From: Limnomonas spitsbergensis
Taxonomy: Eukaryota; Chlorophyta; Chlorophyceae; Chlamydomonadales
Direction: 5' to 3'
DNA length: 64,000 nucleotides
Assembly: GCA_037349105.1 (NCBI GenBank)
Contig: JAYJMM010000036.1
Span: 1,276,001-1,340,000, forward strand
Both the position numbers and the translations under genes were made by a program. The notes under the pieces are model-generated. The model had not been told where the DNA came from. It did not search any database and saw only the letters and a list, made by a program, of their open reading frames with translations. The stretch's first letter is position 1. The number at the start of each line of letters is the position of its first letter. Shown in pieces: positions 40,801-51,100 of this stretch.

Positions 40801-41459
40801 CCGTCAACAGTGGGTAGTAGTTGATTACCGTCAACAGTGGGTAGTAGTTGATTACTGTCAACAGTGGGTAGTAGTTGATTACTACCGTCAACAGTGGGCA
40901 GTAGTTGATTACCGTCAACAGTGGGTAGTAGTTGATTACCGTCAACAGTGGGCAGTAGTTGATTACCGTCAACAGTGGGCAGTAGTTGATTACTACCGTC
41001 AACAGTGGGTAGTAGTTGATTACTACCGTCAACAGTGGGCAGTAGTTGATTACCGTCAACAGTGGGTAGTAGTTGATTACCGTCAACAGTGGGCAGTAGT
41101 TGATTACCGTCAACAGTGGGTAGTAGTTGATTACCGTCAACAGTGGGCAGTAGTTGATTACCGTCAACAGTGGGTAGTAGTTGATTACTACCGTCAACAG
41201 TGGGTAGTAGTTGATTACCGTCAACAGTGGGTAGTAGTTGATTACTACCGTCAACAGTGGGTAGTAGTTGATTACCGTCAACAGTGGGCAGTAGTTGATT
41301 ACCGTCAACAGTGGGTAGTAGTTGATTACCGTCAACAGTGGGTAGTAGTTGATTACCGTCAACAGTGGGTAGTAGTTGATTACCGTCAACAGTGGGCAGT
41401 AGTTGATTACCGTCAACAGTGGGTAGTAGTTGATTACCGTCAACAGTGGGCAGTAGTTG
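28831..41459. repeat. 27/30-bp satellite array
   Basis: Roughly 455 tandem units of GATTACCGTCAACAGTGGGT plus AGTAGTT (27 bp), mixed with 30-bp units carrying an extra ACT (GATTACTACCGTCAAC). The main single-base variant is GGGTAG/GGGCAG. Longer-range order exists: the marker GGGTATTAG recurs at 39,401, 39,725 and 40,076 (324 and 351 bp apart), and the block with GAGCAGTAGATGATTAATAC recurs near 32,328, 33,524 and 39,260. Periods of 27 and 30 bp keep frames open on both strands, producing long ORFs such as NYYPLLTVI repeats on the minus strand. I do not call these genes. The stretch 33.6-39.1 kb has many 1-bp indels. Confidence 0.95.
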
Positions 41460-41479
41460 CGACCTGTCTGAAGCAGTTC

Positions 41480-41565
41480 AAATAGTCTTGTCATCGAGGC
41501 CGATGAAGCTTACCCTGTTCTGCATGATCTTGAGGTTCTTGATGCTCCCGATCTGAAGGATGAGT
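41480..41565 (-). pseudogene. Minus-strand coding-like fragment flanking the satellite
   Basis: The minus strand reads LQIGSIKNLKIMQNR then VSFIGLDDKTI and a stop. An alternative is that GTAAGC after CAGAACAGG is a splice donor. The fragment looks like part of a folded domain. The FIGLDDKT string faintly recalls uncharacterised transposon-like proteins, but this is recollection, not proof. It sits upstream, in minus-strand order, of the satellite and of the 28.7-kb fragment. Confidence 0.3.
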
Positions 41566-41569
41566 CAGT

Positions 41570-41697
41570 GAGTCACAGATAAGGTCAGCCGGTCAGGGTG
41601 TCAATGTCAGGCACGCATGCCAGGGTCACGGATCAGGTCAGCTGGTGAGGGTGACAGGGTCAGGTACGCAGGCCAGGGTCACGGATCAGGTCAGCTA
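41570..41697. repeat. ~55-bp tandem repeat, about 2.3 copies
   Basis: GGTCAGC(C/T)GGT..GGGTG..GTCAGGCACGCATGCCAGGGTCAC repeats with a period of about 54-56 bp, ending GGATCAGGTCAGCT. It lies between the satellite flank and the DRSLAAK module. Confidence 0.6.
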
Positions 41698-42489
41698 TTC
41701 TTGCTTCCCCATCAGCTTGACCTTGGCCGCAAGAGAGCGGTCCATTACCGGCCAACGCAAGGGACAGGTGAGGGGGGAGGGGGGCAGGCAAGGGGACAAG
41801 TGAGGGGGGGGCAGGCAAGGGGACAGGCCTGTCCCCCTAGGGGAGGGGGAGGGCAGGCAAGGGGACAGGTGAGGGGGGGGGGCAGGCAAGGGGACGGGTG
41901 TGCCTGCTGTGTCGGATGCCTCCACCGCAACCTTGCGCTTGCTGCAACTGACCATTGGATCCTTGTCGAATGAGTACAAGCGCTGCCGCTCCTCGTAGAG
42001 AGCCTGGCGGAGCACCTGAGCCGTGCCGCCGCTGGTGGAGACGTCGTTGCTGAGCTGCTGCTCAGGGGTGCGTGCCAGCAGCGCTATGCCATGAGCGCCA
42101 GCTGGGCTGCGTCCGCGGGAGGCAACGACTGCGTCCTTGCGCTGCGGACCACGGAGCTGGCCAATTTCTTTGTTGTCAGCCGCATGCACACATGGGCACT
42201 TGAAGACCACATGCAACAGGTCGGGACGGTCATGCGTCTGCATGAGCAGCCCTCGACCTGGGCAACCGTTGTCCATATGGCCGCAGGAGAAGGGCTTGTA
42301 CCACTTAGCTTTATCATGCACGCCAGGCCCCAATTGTTTGATCGAATTGTTGCGGACACTCTGCACCCGCCCTTTCTCAGGCGCAGGCCACCTTATTAGG
42401 CCACCTGCGGTTGCGCCCTCCTCTTGCCCCTCCTGCTCTCCCTCACTATTGGAACCCGCCTCGCTGCTGGCCCGGCTAAGCGATGCCAT
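41695..42489 (-). CDS. Unknown multi-copy protein, possible zinc-binding segment
   Basis: An open frame of 264 codons beginning MASLSRASSEAGSNSEGEQE. The acidic N-terminus is followed by a folded-looking segment, WYKPFSCGHMDNGCPGRG through VVFKCPCVHAADNKE, with Cys/His spacing (CxHx4C...CxCxH) that could bind zinc. A Lys/Arg-rich stretch (SCSKRKVAV) follows, then a Pro-rich region encoded by the G-rich minisatellite, and the end reads DRSLAAKVKLMGKQE. The last module is conserved at 27.6 kb. Coding-like sequence continues upstream on the same strand (42,740-42,951), so this may be one exon of a longer gene, probably a transposon-like family. The start codon is uncertain. Confidence 0.4.
   Translation of the reverse strand: MASLSRASSEAGSNSEGEQEGQEEGATAGGLIRWPAPEKGRVQSVRNNSIKQLGPGVHDKAKWYKPFSCGHMDNGCPGRGLLMQTHDRPDLLHVVFKCPCVHAADNKEIGQLRGPQRKDAVVASRGRSPAGAHGIALLARTPEQQLSNDVSTSGGTAQVLRQALYEERQRLYSFDKDPMVSCSKRKVAVEASDTAGTPVPLPAPPPHLSPCLPSPSPRGTGLSPCLPPPHLSPCLPPSPLTCPLRWPVMDRSLAAKVKLMGKQE
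41763..41895. repeat. G-rich ~30-bp minisatellite
   Basis: About four copies of GGGGACAGGTGAGGGGGGGC plus AGGCAA, related to the unit at 27,728-28,045. It encodes the PPHLSPCLP-type Pro-rich linker of the minus-strand ORF and has G-runs up to twelve long. Confidence 0.8.
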
Positions 42490-42739
42490 GCTGTTGCAGG
42501 GCGATGCAGACCGTGTGGGCCCAGTAGATGCCGCTGCTGAGGCTGCCCCGCCGCCGAAGAGGGGGCTGGTGCAAAGGAAGGCAGAGCGCTCCTAGGCCAG
42601 CCCCACATGAGGTGAAGCCAAGAGGTGATGGGGATAGACTTCTGGCCCGACTCATGCGCGAGCGATTGGGCCACCGGACCAGAAAGTGCTTCGGAAAGGA
42701 GGAGTGGGCTGTCATGGCTGCCGCTGAATCCGCAGCACC

Positions 42740-42951
42740 CCCCCCCCCACGAGCTGCTTGCCATCGCAGATGCGCAACGCGACGTATGTTGCGTCCAAAT
42801 TGACGGCAGGAGAGCTAAGGCCGTCCGGATAGCACTGCAGGCCCCCGTCTAAACGGATATCAAAGTCCGGGTTGGTGAGGGTGCGTGAGACTTCATCGCC
42901 AATTTGGAGGAACTTCCTCTTTAATATATATTCATATCTGATCCATCGCTT
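42740..42951 (-). CDS. Probable exon of the minus-strand unknown gene
   Basis: After a CCTTGCACAG acceptor, the minus strand reads KRWIRYEYILKRKFLQIGDE, then NPDFDIRLDGGLQCYPDG and ATYVALRICDGKQL, up to an 11-base G run (plus-strand C run at 42,738-42,748). The composition is ordinary soluble protein. The frame cannot be followed reliably past the homopolymer, where a length error or a splice is possible. Family not recognised. Confidence 0.4.
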
Positions 42952-42989
42952 CTGTGCAAGGTAAAAATGAATGAATGGTGAAGTACGAT

Positions 42990-43059
42990 GTACCGTGCGC
43001 AGCACACTTGGCATGCCCATTTTGAAGTGCGACTTTCTGAAGTGCGACTTTCTTGACAC
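42990..43059 (+). repeat. 70-bp dispersed repeat, copy B
   Basis: Reverse complement of 25,592-25,661 with three mismatches, including the internal direct repeat GAAGTGCGACTTTCT. Together the two copies form an inverted pair 17 kb apart that encloses the second satellite. Confidence 0.8.
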
Positions 43060-43470
43060 GACGCAAATCAACACAGCCGGAGAACATTCATACTTCCTCC
43101 TTTTTTTACGGCTTCGCCGGAACCCCCATCTCACTTTTCCCCGGCTTTTTTCTTTCTTTTGTCCAATTCTGTCCGGGAACCGACCGGTTTGTAGACCCCT
43201 GCTGCCTTCCCTTTTGGTCCTTTTCTTCTTGTTCTTAGCCCCCTTTTTAGTTTCTTCTCTTCTCCCTTCTAATCAGTAGGGCGCTCTTGCGGCCAAGCAG
43301 GGGTGGGATACGCTTTTTTGTGGACTTTTCTTTTCTCAGAGGCTTTGTTGAGGGCTAGTCTATCTCTAGTGGAAATCAGGTGTCGAACTTGGTCTTCTCT
43401 GCCCTCCCGGCCTCTCTATTTGTTCCTTTGCCCCCCTCTTCCTTCTGGTTTCCTCTTTTCTCCCTTCTGA

Positions 43471-43531
43471 ACAGTTGGGCGCCCACGCGGCCGAGCTTTG
43501 AGCGGACCCAGAGGTGTAATGTTATTGACCC
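43471..43531 (+). repeat. Dispersed repeat (ACAGTTGGGCGCCCACGCGG), copy 1
   Basis: ACAGTTGGGCGCCCACGCGG followed by CCGAGC..TTTGAGC, CCCAGA, GTGTAA and TTGAC. The same block recurs at 53,611-53,668 inside intron 15 of the large gene, and a weaker version lies at about 43,274. Confidence 0.75.
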
Positions 43532-43636
43532 ACCGGTTACACCGTTACTTCCGGTGCACGCATGTTTTGACTATGTCTTGATTACGGTATAATTGTCTTT
43601 TGCTGGGTTCAGGCTTGGGTTTAGGCTGTCCATGGC

Positions 43637-43700
43637 AAGGTGAAGTTTTTGTGAAGTTTTGTACAGTCCAACATAGCATCACTTGATGCATGGGACAACA
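43637..43700 (-). repeat. Short dispersed repeat, copy 2 (inverted)
   Basis: The reverse complement reads GTTGTCCCATGCATCAAGTG, then ATGCTATGTTGGACTGTACA and AAACTTCACAAAAAC. It matches the core at 24,905-24,972. Confidence 0.55.
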
Positions 43701-44454
43701 AGGTATTACTTTTCATAGGAGCTTTGAGCATACTACAGAGATGAAATTGAGCGCAGTGACTTCGCTGGGGCTGCTAGTAAGCTCCCATGAAAGTCAGCAT
43801 ACCATGGCGCCATGCCATGCATGGCCTGCCCCAGCCCCCAAACCCGCAAAATGACGATTATGCGCGTCAGATATCAGAATGCGCACCCACAGGAATTCCT
43901 CGGACCCCATGATCCATAAGAAGCAATCTGGAATTTACAATTCGGCAGGGGAGCAGCCTGAATTCAACCGGGAAATTTCGGCGGGAACTGTCGTGCCTTT
44001 CATGCAGGCGTACGTGTCAGCAGGTGAGAGAAGCTGTATGGAGAACCAGCCCACGTTAACTTGCGCATCCAGATGTCAATGTAAGATCATTACGCTGGAA
44101 AGTGTGTGCATTCATAAAAGTTATGTTTGCATGACACATGCTCAGTTGCCCACCCTTGGCGCGCGCGCAGGTGCCGGCAGGTGGTACCTCTGGTTGGTAC
44201 TTGACACGTACTCTAAGAATACGGCAACCAAACCGACGTCGCGGATAGGGTGATGCTGTCATGTTTGCGCGGCAATTCCCTTTTGTGCACGTTGCACTCG
44301 TTGTTGCTCATTGCACACGTTGCGCACTTTGTTGCACAGTTTGTCTATCCAAGGCTTCGACTGCACTATCAATGTTATGAGAGGCACGGTGTAACAATAT
44401 TCGTGGACAGAACCTTCGTTTCGGACCTGCAGCATTCTTGTCAAGCTTGTAATT

Positions 44455-45109
44455 ATGGCAGGCATACTCTCTACATTATATGTGAGACTGGTTGTGCGGT
44501 GCTGTGTTTTAGCTGCGGCTACTCAGGCGATGTCATTGTGCTGACGATTACTTTCTCCACAGGGCCTGGGGGGTATCTTCTCCCTACCGTTCACGGCTAT
44601 GCAGCTATCCATATCGGTAATGCGAGGCCGAGAACCCATTTCATCTGCGGTAAGGCAGTGCATCACACGAGACCTGGTTGATGTGACCAAGTCCGGCTTT
44701 TCTGAACTTCCTGCACATTGACGTGACAGGTTCAGAGGCTAGGCTTGAGTTTGGATGCTCGGCGTGAAGGGCCTCTGATTTGGTTTCATGCCGCTGGCAT
44801 CGGTAAGCGAGAGTCGTTAGTCCCAAAGCGTTTAAATTTGCATGACTTGTTGCAAATCTTCGCCTCTGACTAACTGCACACCGCGCAGTGGAATGCTCTG
44901 TAGCGCTTCCAGTCTTGTTCAGATCACTGCTGGTAAGAGCTGCGAAGAAGTCGATCGAAAGTTGGCTATACGAAACCCTGATCAAACCAACGACCTCTGT
45001 GCTCACCGAGTGGCTTCTTTCGCAGGAATACAACGACAAGGTCATGATTCTGCTCACTACCGAATCTGTGGAAGCTTACTTGCTTCTGAAAGAGACTCTC
45101 CCTGGCAGG
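44455..45109 (+). CDS. Exons 1-5: N-terminal half of the Kdo transferase-like domain
   Basis: Exon 1 encodes MAGILSTLY. Exon 2 gives a hydrophobic segment, GIFSLPFTAM, then MRGREP, the usual membrane-associated start of KdtA. Exon 3 has RLGLSL and PLIWFHAAGI. The GTG codon for V63 is split across intron 3, and exon 4 continues ECSVALPVLFRSLL. Exon 5 has VMILLTTESVEAYLLLKETL. The normal family signature is HAxSxGE, so the Gly before Glu is Val here. Introns are 80-93 bp. Intron 4 was inferred because removing it (GTAAGA...TTCTTTCGCAG) brings the two conserved blocks to their usual distance. Confidence 0.8.
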
Positions 45110-48100
45110 GTGAGCGGTTGTACCCTCAAGAGTATGCAGCCCGACTGCAAATTGCTTAGCAGCACTCGGTGATGAATCACTTCCCTCTACATAGCTCTTA
45201 TCTCTCTAATGGAAGTGCTGGATGCTTAGAGAATTCCCTGTGCCTCGCCTGTCCAGTTTAGCACCAGCATGTCCCCCATCATCTTGCAACAGGTCACAGT
45301 GCAGCTGACGCCCATGGACACCCCGGTGTGCATCACACTCTTCATGCGCAAGTGGCGGCCGCAAGTGGGGCTTATAATGGTGGGCATGTGCAACTTGGGT
45401 TGCTAGAGGCTAGTCATCCCATGCAAGACGATAAATGGAATGCAGACTTAAATCCAATCTGCTGCAATCTCGACTTAAAGGTAGATAACAGTAGGCAAGT
45501 GGCTAAATGCTCATAAATGCTTGTGAGATGATCATTTTCTACCTGAGTACCATGCTTGTGCCATCACCACCCTCCCTTCCCCTTGTCCGCCCTTTGCAGG
45601 ACTCCCCGCTGCATCCGAATCTAGTCTTGGTAGCTGCACAGTACGGCGTGCGCATGGCGCTGCTCAATGGCCGCCTCGCGGGCGATGATGTCCTGAGCTG
45701 GCACTCTTTGAAAGCGCGGCGTGCGCGACTGTCCAACGTTATCTCCAAGTTTGACTTGATAGTCCCTGCCAGTGATATGGTGCGCTGATTGGAGCATGGG
45801 GGCAGCAGGGCAATGAAGACTTGTTGCATGGGCAAGTTTCATGTTATCATGTAGATAACGTCAGGGAGGGACTGAAGAGTGCAGTGCTATGCGGAATGCT
45901 CATTAACAGGTGGCAATGAGAATTGTGAAGGACATGAGTGCAGCTGGGGGCACGAGCAACGCTATTTGTTGGCATGGCACAAGGCACTGTGCTGTTCCTC
46001 GCAAAAGGCTGGTAAAATTTGCCTCCCTCCCTCCCGGTCTCTGCCCCACAGGACTTTGGACACTTCTGCCTCTTTGGGGCAGGCATGAAACAGATGCCAG
46101 GCTGGTGCGGTGACCTGACACACAGCGCATCGCTGGGTGCTGGCACCTGGCACCTCTCTAAGCCGAAGCCCGAGGCGGTTAAGCAGCTTCGCACAGGTAA
46201 AAGAGTTGGGCATGCAGCTGCTGGCCCCAAGAGCTGCTTGGCCATCTTCTTGCATAGCTGTTGACTTAAGATCCCAGTTCCACACAGTTGGAGATGGGTG
46301 ATGAGCCACCTGAAGCAGGTCTGCTGGGATCTGCAATGCTGTGACTGCGGTTGTGTGCAGACTGTCTGCCCCCACTCTGCCAGCCGACCCCTGAGAATCA
46401 CATACAAACTTGGCACCGCTCGCATGCTCAGCTTTGACGCCCGCACCCCTCCTCCTAGAACCAACACTCTCGCATCATTACCCGACAAGACCCCGCTAAT
46501 CTGCGTTTCTCTCTCCTCCAATAGGCTTGGGTCGCAGGCCGACGTGGATAGCCGCGCACACGCAGCCAGGCGAGGAGAGCTTTGTGGGGCGCGTGCACCA
46601 CCGGCTGGCGACTCAAGTGCCCGGCCTGCGCACGATTATGGTGCCGGTGGATGGCGGGCGCTGCGCTGGCATCATGATGGCGCTGCGGGAGCAGCATGGG
46701 CTCAGCGTGGACATGTGGAGGGGACCTAATGGCACCTGTGAGTGACGCTGAGCTCTGCAGACGTACTTGCGCATTTATCTGAATGCCAGTGTTTTGCATT
46801 TTGTCTGCCTTGCAATATGGCTAATGAAAAGTAATAACGGTTCCTTCATGACGGTGCCGTAGTTAAGGTATAAGCTTTCTTGCGCTTAACTTGCTGCTTC
46901 ATTTTCGCCACAATGACCCGAGAGGATTCGTCGGTGTAGGCACAGCTCCTGCACAGGATTTGTCCGGTATCTGAACAAGAGGCTGGCCTTAGCTACCCTC
47001 TGGTGCAGCTGTGAAACTGTTTGACTAACTCTCCGCACTTGCTGTGAGACTGCTGTGAAACCCTGAACCCCAAACTCGAAATCCTTAACTCCTCACTTGC
47101 GTGAAACTCTTGGACTAACGCTCCTCACCGTCCCCTCGCTTGCTCTCCATCTGTCTGCGCAGACATTGCCGATGTCATCCTGGTGGACGACGCGTCCCAG
47201 CTGCCTCTTCTGTACACCGTGTGCGAGACGGTGCTTCTGGCGAACAGCAGCCTGCTGGACAGCGAGGCTGCCAATGCGGGGGAGATGCGCACGCTGCGCG
47301 GCTGCGACCTCCTCGCGGCCCCGGCGGTGTCCAGCTGTGCAGTGCTGGTCGGCGCGCACGGCGGCGCGGCCAGCGCGATGGCTGAAGACCTCAACGCGGC
47401 GGCGGTGGCTGCGGCCGAGGACGTTGCGGCGGCTGTCCGCAGCGCAGGTGCGAGGGTGCAAGAGGCGATGCTTGGGGTTGCTGGTGATTGATAATGATAC
47501 TTGGCGTTATGATGGAGGCGCCAGAGTTAGTATTGTATAGGGTACTGACGCACCAGTACCTGCACCGTTTGCCAGTCTCAGCATGCATAATGAAATTTTG
47601 TGATGAACCAGCAACAGACCTCCTCCCCGGGGCGAAGGGAAGTGATTGTGATGACCGGCATCGTTGACACTGTGAGTGCACCAGTGCTGCATACCGGTAT
47701 GATACCAGTGTGCATAATGTTTATCACAACCAGTGCGACTGCATATAGTTAATGCAGAGTTCATTTTTGTGTGACTGAACTACATTTCTGCTCAACTCCG
47801 GCTGGATGCCCCATGTGTGGCCAGTTCTGCTGCATTGGCCGCAAGCCGTAGGCCGGTCCAGGTTAAGTCCCAATTGGGCATTTGGCGAATGCGGGGCTGC
47901 CTGCGAAATGTAAATTTGTACCGGAAAAAATAAGCAGTGGTTACACCGGTACCTGTGCTTAATGAATAGTGAATCATTATCATGATTTTCAGGGCAGCGG
48001 CACATCCTACAGCACTGTGAGGTGTGTACCAGTGCAAGCATAGGGGTAATGATAAGCCAGAAGGATTAATACCAGTATCCTGGCGCCGGGGTTCATGAAA

Positions 48101-51100
48101 ATTTGAGGCGCAAGCCTGCAAACATGCCTCTCTTAACTAGCACATGACCCATGCATTAAATGTGATGCCCTGCTGGGCTGAAAAAAACACACAAATACGT
48201 CACAAAACATCATCAACAATTCGGTTCCCATGAAGCTCACCTGACTTCCAGGCGAGCTTTGCTCTGCCAGCGCCTCGCTTCTCCCCAATTCGCATGGTCG
48301 CATGCCATAGCGCCCATGCTCGTGCATTACACCCCACATGCAAGCCATGCACCATGCACGCGCACAATCGCCGACGCCTGCGCCATGCGTCCCGACAGGT
48401 AGCGCCCCGGACGACGACCGGCAGGAGACGCCTGTCTCCCTGCAGGAGGACTGCAGGAGGCAACAGCTGCAGCAGCGCACCATGTTCAGCACCGGCCGCT
48501 TTGCGGTCCAGCGGCCACGGCTCGGCTTGGATCTCATGGCCGAGCCTTCCACACATGCCGCCTCGGCCCCAGTGACGCCCAGCGGGGCTGGCAATGGCAG
48601 CGCCCCGCTCGCCGCGCCTTGGCTGTACAACGCACACCATCCGCTGCCCCAAGGCCACACGCCCCCAGTGGACACACGCAGCCGCCGCAGTGTCGCGCCC
48701 GCCGCTGGCGGCAACGGACACAGCAGCAGGCTTGCCCGCTCAAGCGCCCCCTCTGCAATCTGGCACTCACACTCGATTTCGGAGCAGTGGGGCGTCGACC
48801 TGCCTGGCTTTGCTGCCTCTTACTCGCCGGGGGGCGCCGGGCAGGAGGACAGGGCGGCTGCGGCGGTCGCCACCGCTGCTGAGCGTCACCTGGGACACGC
48901 GTTCCTGACGCGGCAGCAGTCTGGCCGACCGCTGGGAAGCCTTTGGACAGTGATTTCTGGCAGCGTCTCCCGGTGAGTCATTGAGAAGTGCTTGCGCCAA
49001 TGCTGCCAAACTACATAAGATACAATTTTGCATCGCAAAACTTCCGCTTATATTAAAACGAAGTTTAAGAAGACTTGCTGCCTGTCTGGATAAGGTCATG
49101 AATAGTATTTGCCGCACCATTTGTTGCATTCCAGGTACCAGTGCCTGTTGTTATGTCATTTTGTATACAATTTGTTGCATACCGTTGATACCGGTATGTC
49201 CAGTACAATTTGTTGCCAGATGTCAACTGTCTGTTGAATTATGTGTTACCGTATGTGTATCAGTACTGGTAGCTACAGTTGATATTCCAGTTTTTGCATG
49301 TCCTCAATTTGAACCACCTGTCGTGCGGTGCCTTATTTCCAGAGGGAGCTCCCCGTCAGTTGCCCCGGCTCCCCCCCTTCAAGTGGCTGACTTCTGGTCA
49401 CCCAGCCACCACGCCCGCCTGTCTCAGCTGCCGCCTTTAGACATGACCCGCTCGTCCACGCACCCCGGCGACGCTGCCACGTGCTCCCTCGATGACGCCG
49501 TGCAGACGCGCCGCGCCAGTGCCACGAGTAGCGCGGCCCGTCGTACGGTCAACTTCTCAGAGCACGCCAGCAACGAACAGCAGCAGGCGCCAGCCTCAGG
49601 ACGGGCGGCGGCTCTATGCCCCGCACCCGAGACCGCCCCGGTCGCAGCCGCAGCCTTTTTCGATGCACCGCCTGCTACAGGGCTGGAGTTGCAGGAGGCC
49701 AAGCAGGTTGTAGCCTGCACGGTTCCCGAATCGCCCAGCTCCAACGCCAGCGGCCGCAGCGACGAGTCCTTGAATCGCCTCCGGTCCATGATGTGCCTGC
49801 CGGAGTTGCCTAGCACTGAGGACGAGCTCTTCGCAGAAGTCGTCGCTGCTGCTGCTGCTGCAAGCGGTTCAACTACTTCATTCTCAAGCTGCCACGAGGT
49901 CCTCGCCTCGTCGCCTCAATCTCGACGCTTGGTGAGCCCGGGAGCAGGCCCTCTAGACCTCATCCCTACCTCCTCCTGCGTCCAAGACCCTCTGGAAACA
50001 AAAAGTGGTGCCTCTCACGATTTGTTTTGCATTGTATCGAGCTTGATTCTTCTGGGCCCAAAGTCGGGGCCCAAAGATGTGATGTACGGCTCATCAAATG
50101 GTCACAGCGTGGATGCGGCCTGGGCCCATGCCGCACTGTTTCCTTAGCCCTCACTTCCCTAGTCCCCTGCGGGGCGTACTTTTCTTTTGTGTGCTCGTGA
50201 GGGCAAAGCTTCGTGACAAAAGCGTGGTTGTGCTGGTGTCAATCTCCCCCCCAAATCGAGCTGGAAATCAAGAGCATGAGGCTGAACGGGTACTCGTGTC
50301 AATCAAGCTGTCTTCAAACTTAACCTTGCCCTGTCCCAACCCCTCTGCATCCGATTGCGCCTGTTTGTGTGCCCGAGTCCCTTCTCCCGCTAGTGCTGGA
50401 ATGCCTGAGCTGTACTGCTCGACGGCTCACCTCAAAACCTCCTCCACCTCCTCCTCGCTCCTGCAGGCCAACAGCGGAAGCATGCAAAGCGATGGGACAG
50501 GCAGCAGCTGCGCCGCATCGGACATAGTTCAGCCGCTCGAGGTCTCTCAGCGCGCAGCAGCCATGCGCAGGCAGAGCTCGGGCGCCCTTGCCACGGCCAG
50601 CGGCTTGTTCTGGGGCCCGCGTCGCCCGCCAGATGGCTGCTGCACCATGGCCGAGGCGGAGGGCCTTCCGGTGGCCAGAGCCATGCGCTTTCACCGGCAG
50701 TCATTTGGCAGGTGGCTCGACATTGATACCAGCCCGCCAGAGTCGCCCAGCTCGGTGCCCCGCGATCAGCAGCACATCATTCAGCATATCATACAGAGCA
50801 GGTGGGTGTGTGCTGGAGGGGGGGGGGGACGAGGCCATTGGAGGTGATCACGCTTCTAGCTGGCATGGGAGACAATCAACTTGTGGAGACAGTCAGCAGC
50901 CCCATGCGGCATGAGGGCAACAGTGAGCATGCAAGCGTGTGTGCTCCATAACATGGGACGCACCCATGCCACATGAGGGTAATAGTGAGCTTGCAAGCGC
51001 GTGTGCTTCATGTCATGGGATGCCCTCATGCAGCATCGTGGCAAAAGCAAGTTTGCATGATGTTTTTTCACCCAGCCGTCCACACACTCACTTTATCTGA

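Larger units (their letters stand above)
43060..44454. other. Intergenic region with dispersed repeats
   Basis: Pyrimidine-rich stretches, two related copies of TCTCCCTTCT(A/G)A.CAGT.GGGCGC (about 43,260 and 43,460), and an inverted copy of the short dispersed repeat at 43,637-43,700. The segment just before 44,455 must hold the promoter of the downstream gene, but I see no motif I can defend. Confidence 0.4.

Noticed and set aside
1..41459. CRISPR-like arrays
   Set aside because: Units are contiguous, with no unique spacers and no cas genes, and the host is eukaryotic.
28675..41494. Minus-strand ORFs of up to 1,383 codons with NYYPLLTVI repeats and plus-strand VDYRQQWVV repeats
   Set aside because: Both strands are open over the same 27/30-bp satellite, and 1-bp indels break the frames repeatedly.
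43879..44253. Upstream plus-strand ORF as the true start of the Kdo transferase-like gene
   Set aside because: Its donor near 44,024 is in phase 1 and does not fit the phase 0 start of the next exon. The ATG at 44,455 does fit.
44842..45172. A single 94-codon ORF as the exon before TPMDTP
   Set aside because: It reads through an intron. Splicing 44,932 to 45,026 brings ECSVALPVLFRSLL next to EYNDKVMILLTTES, the usual family spacing.
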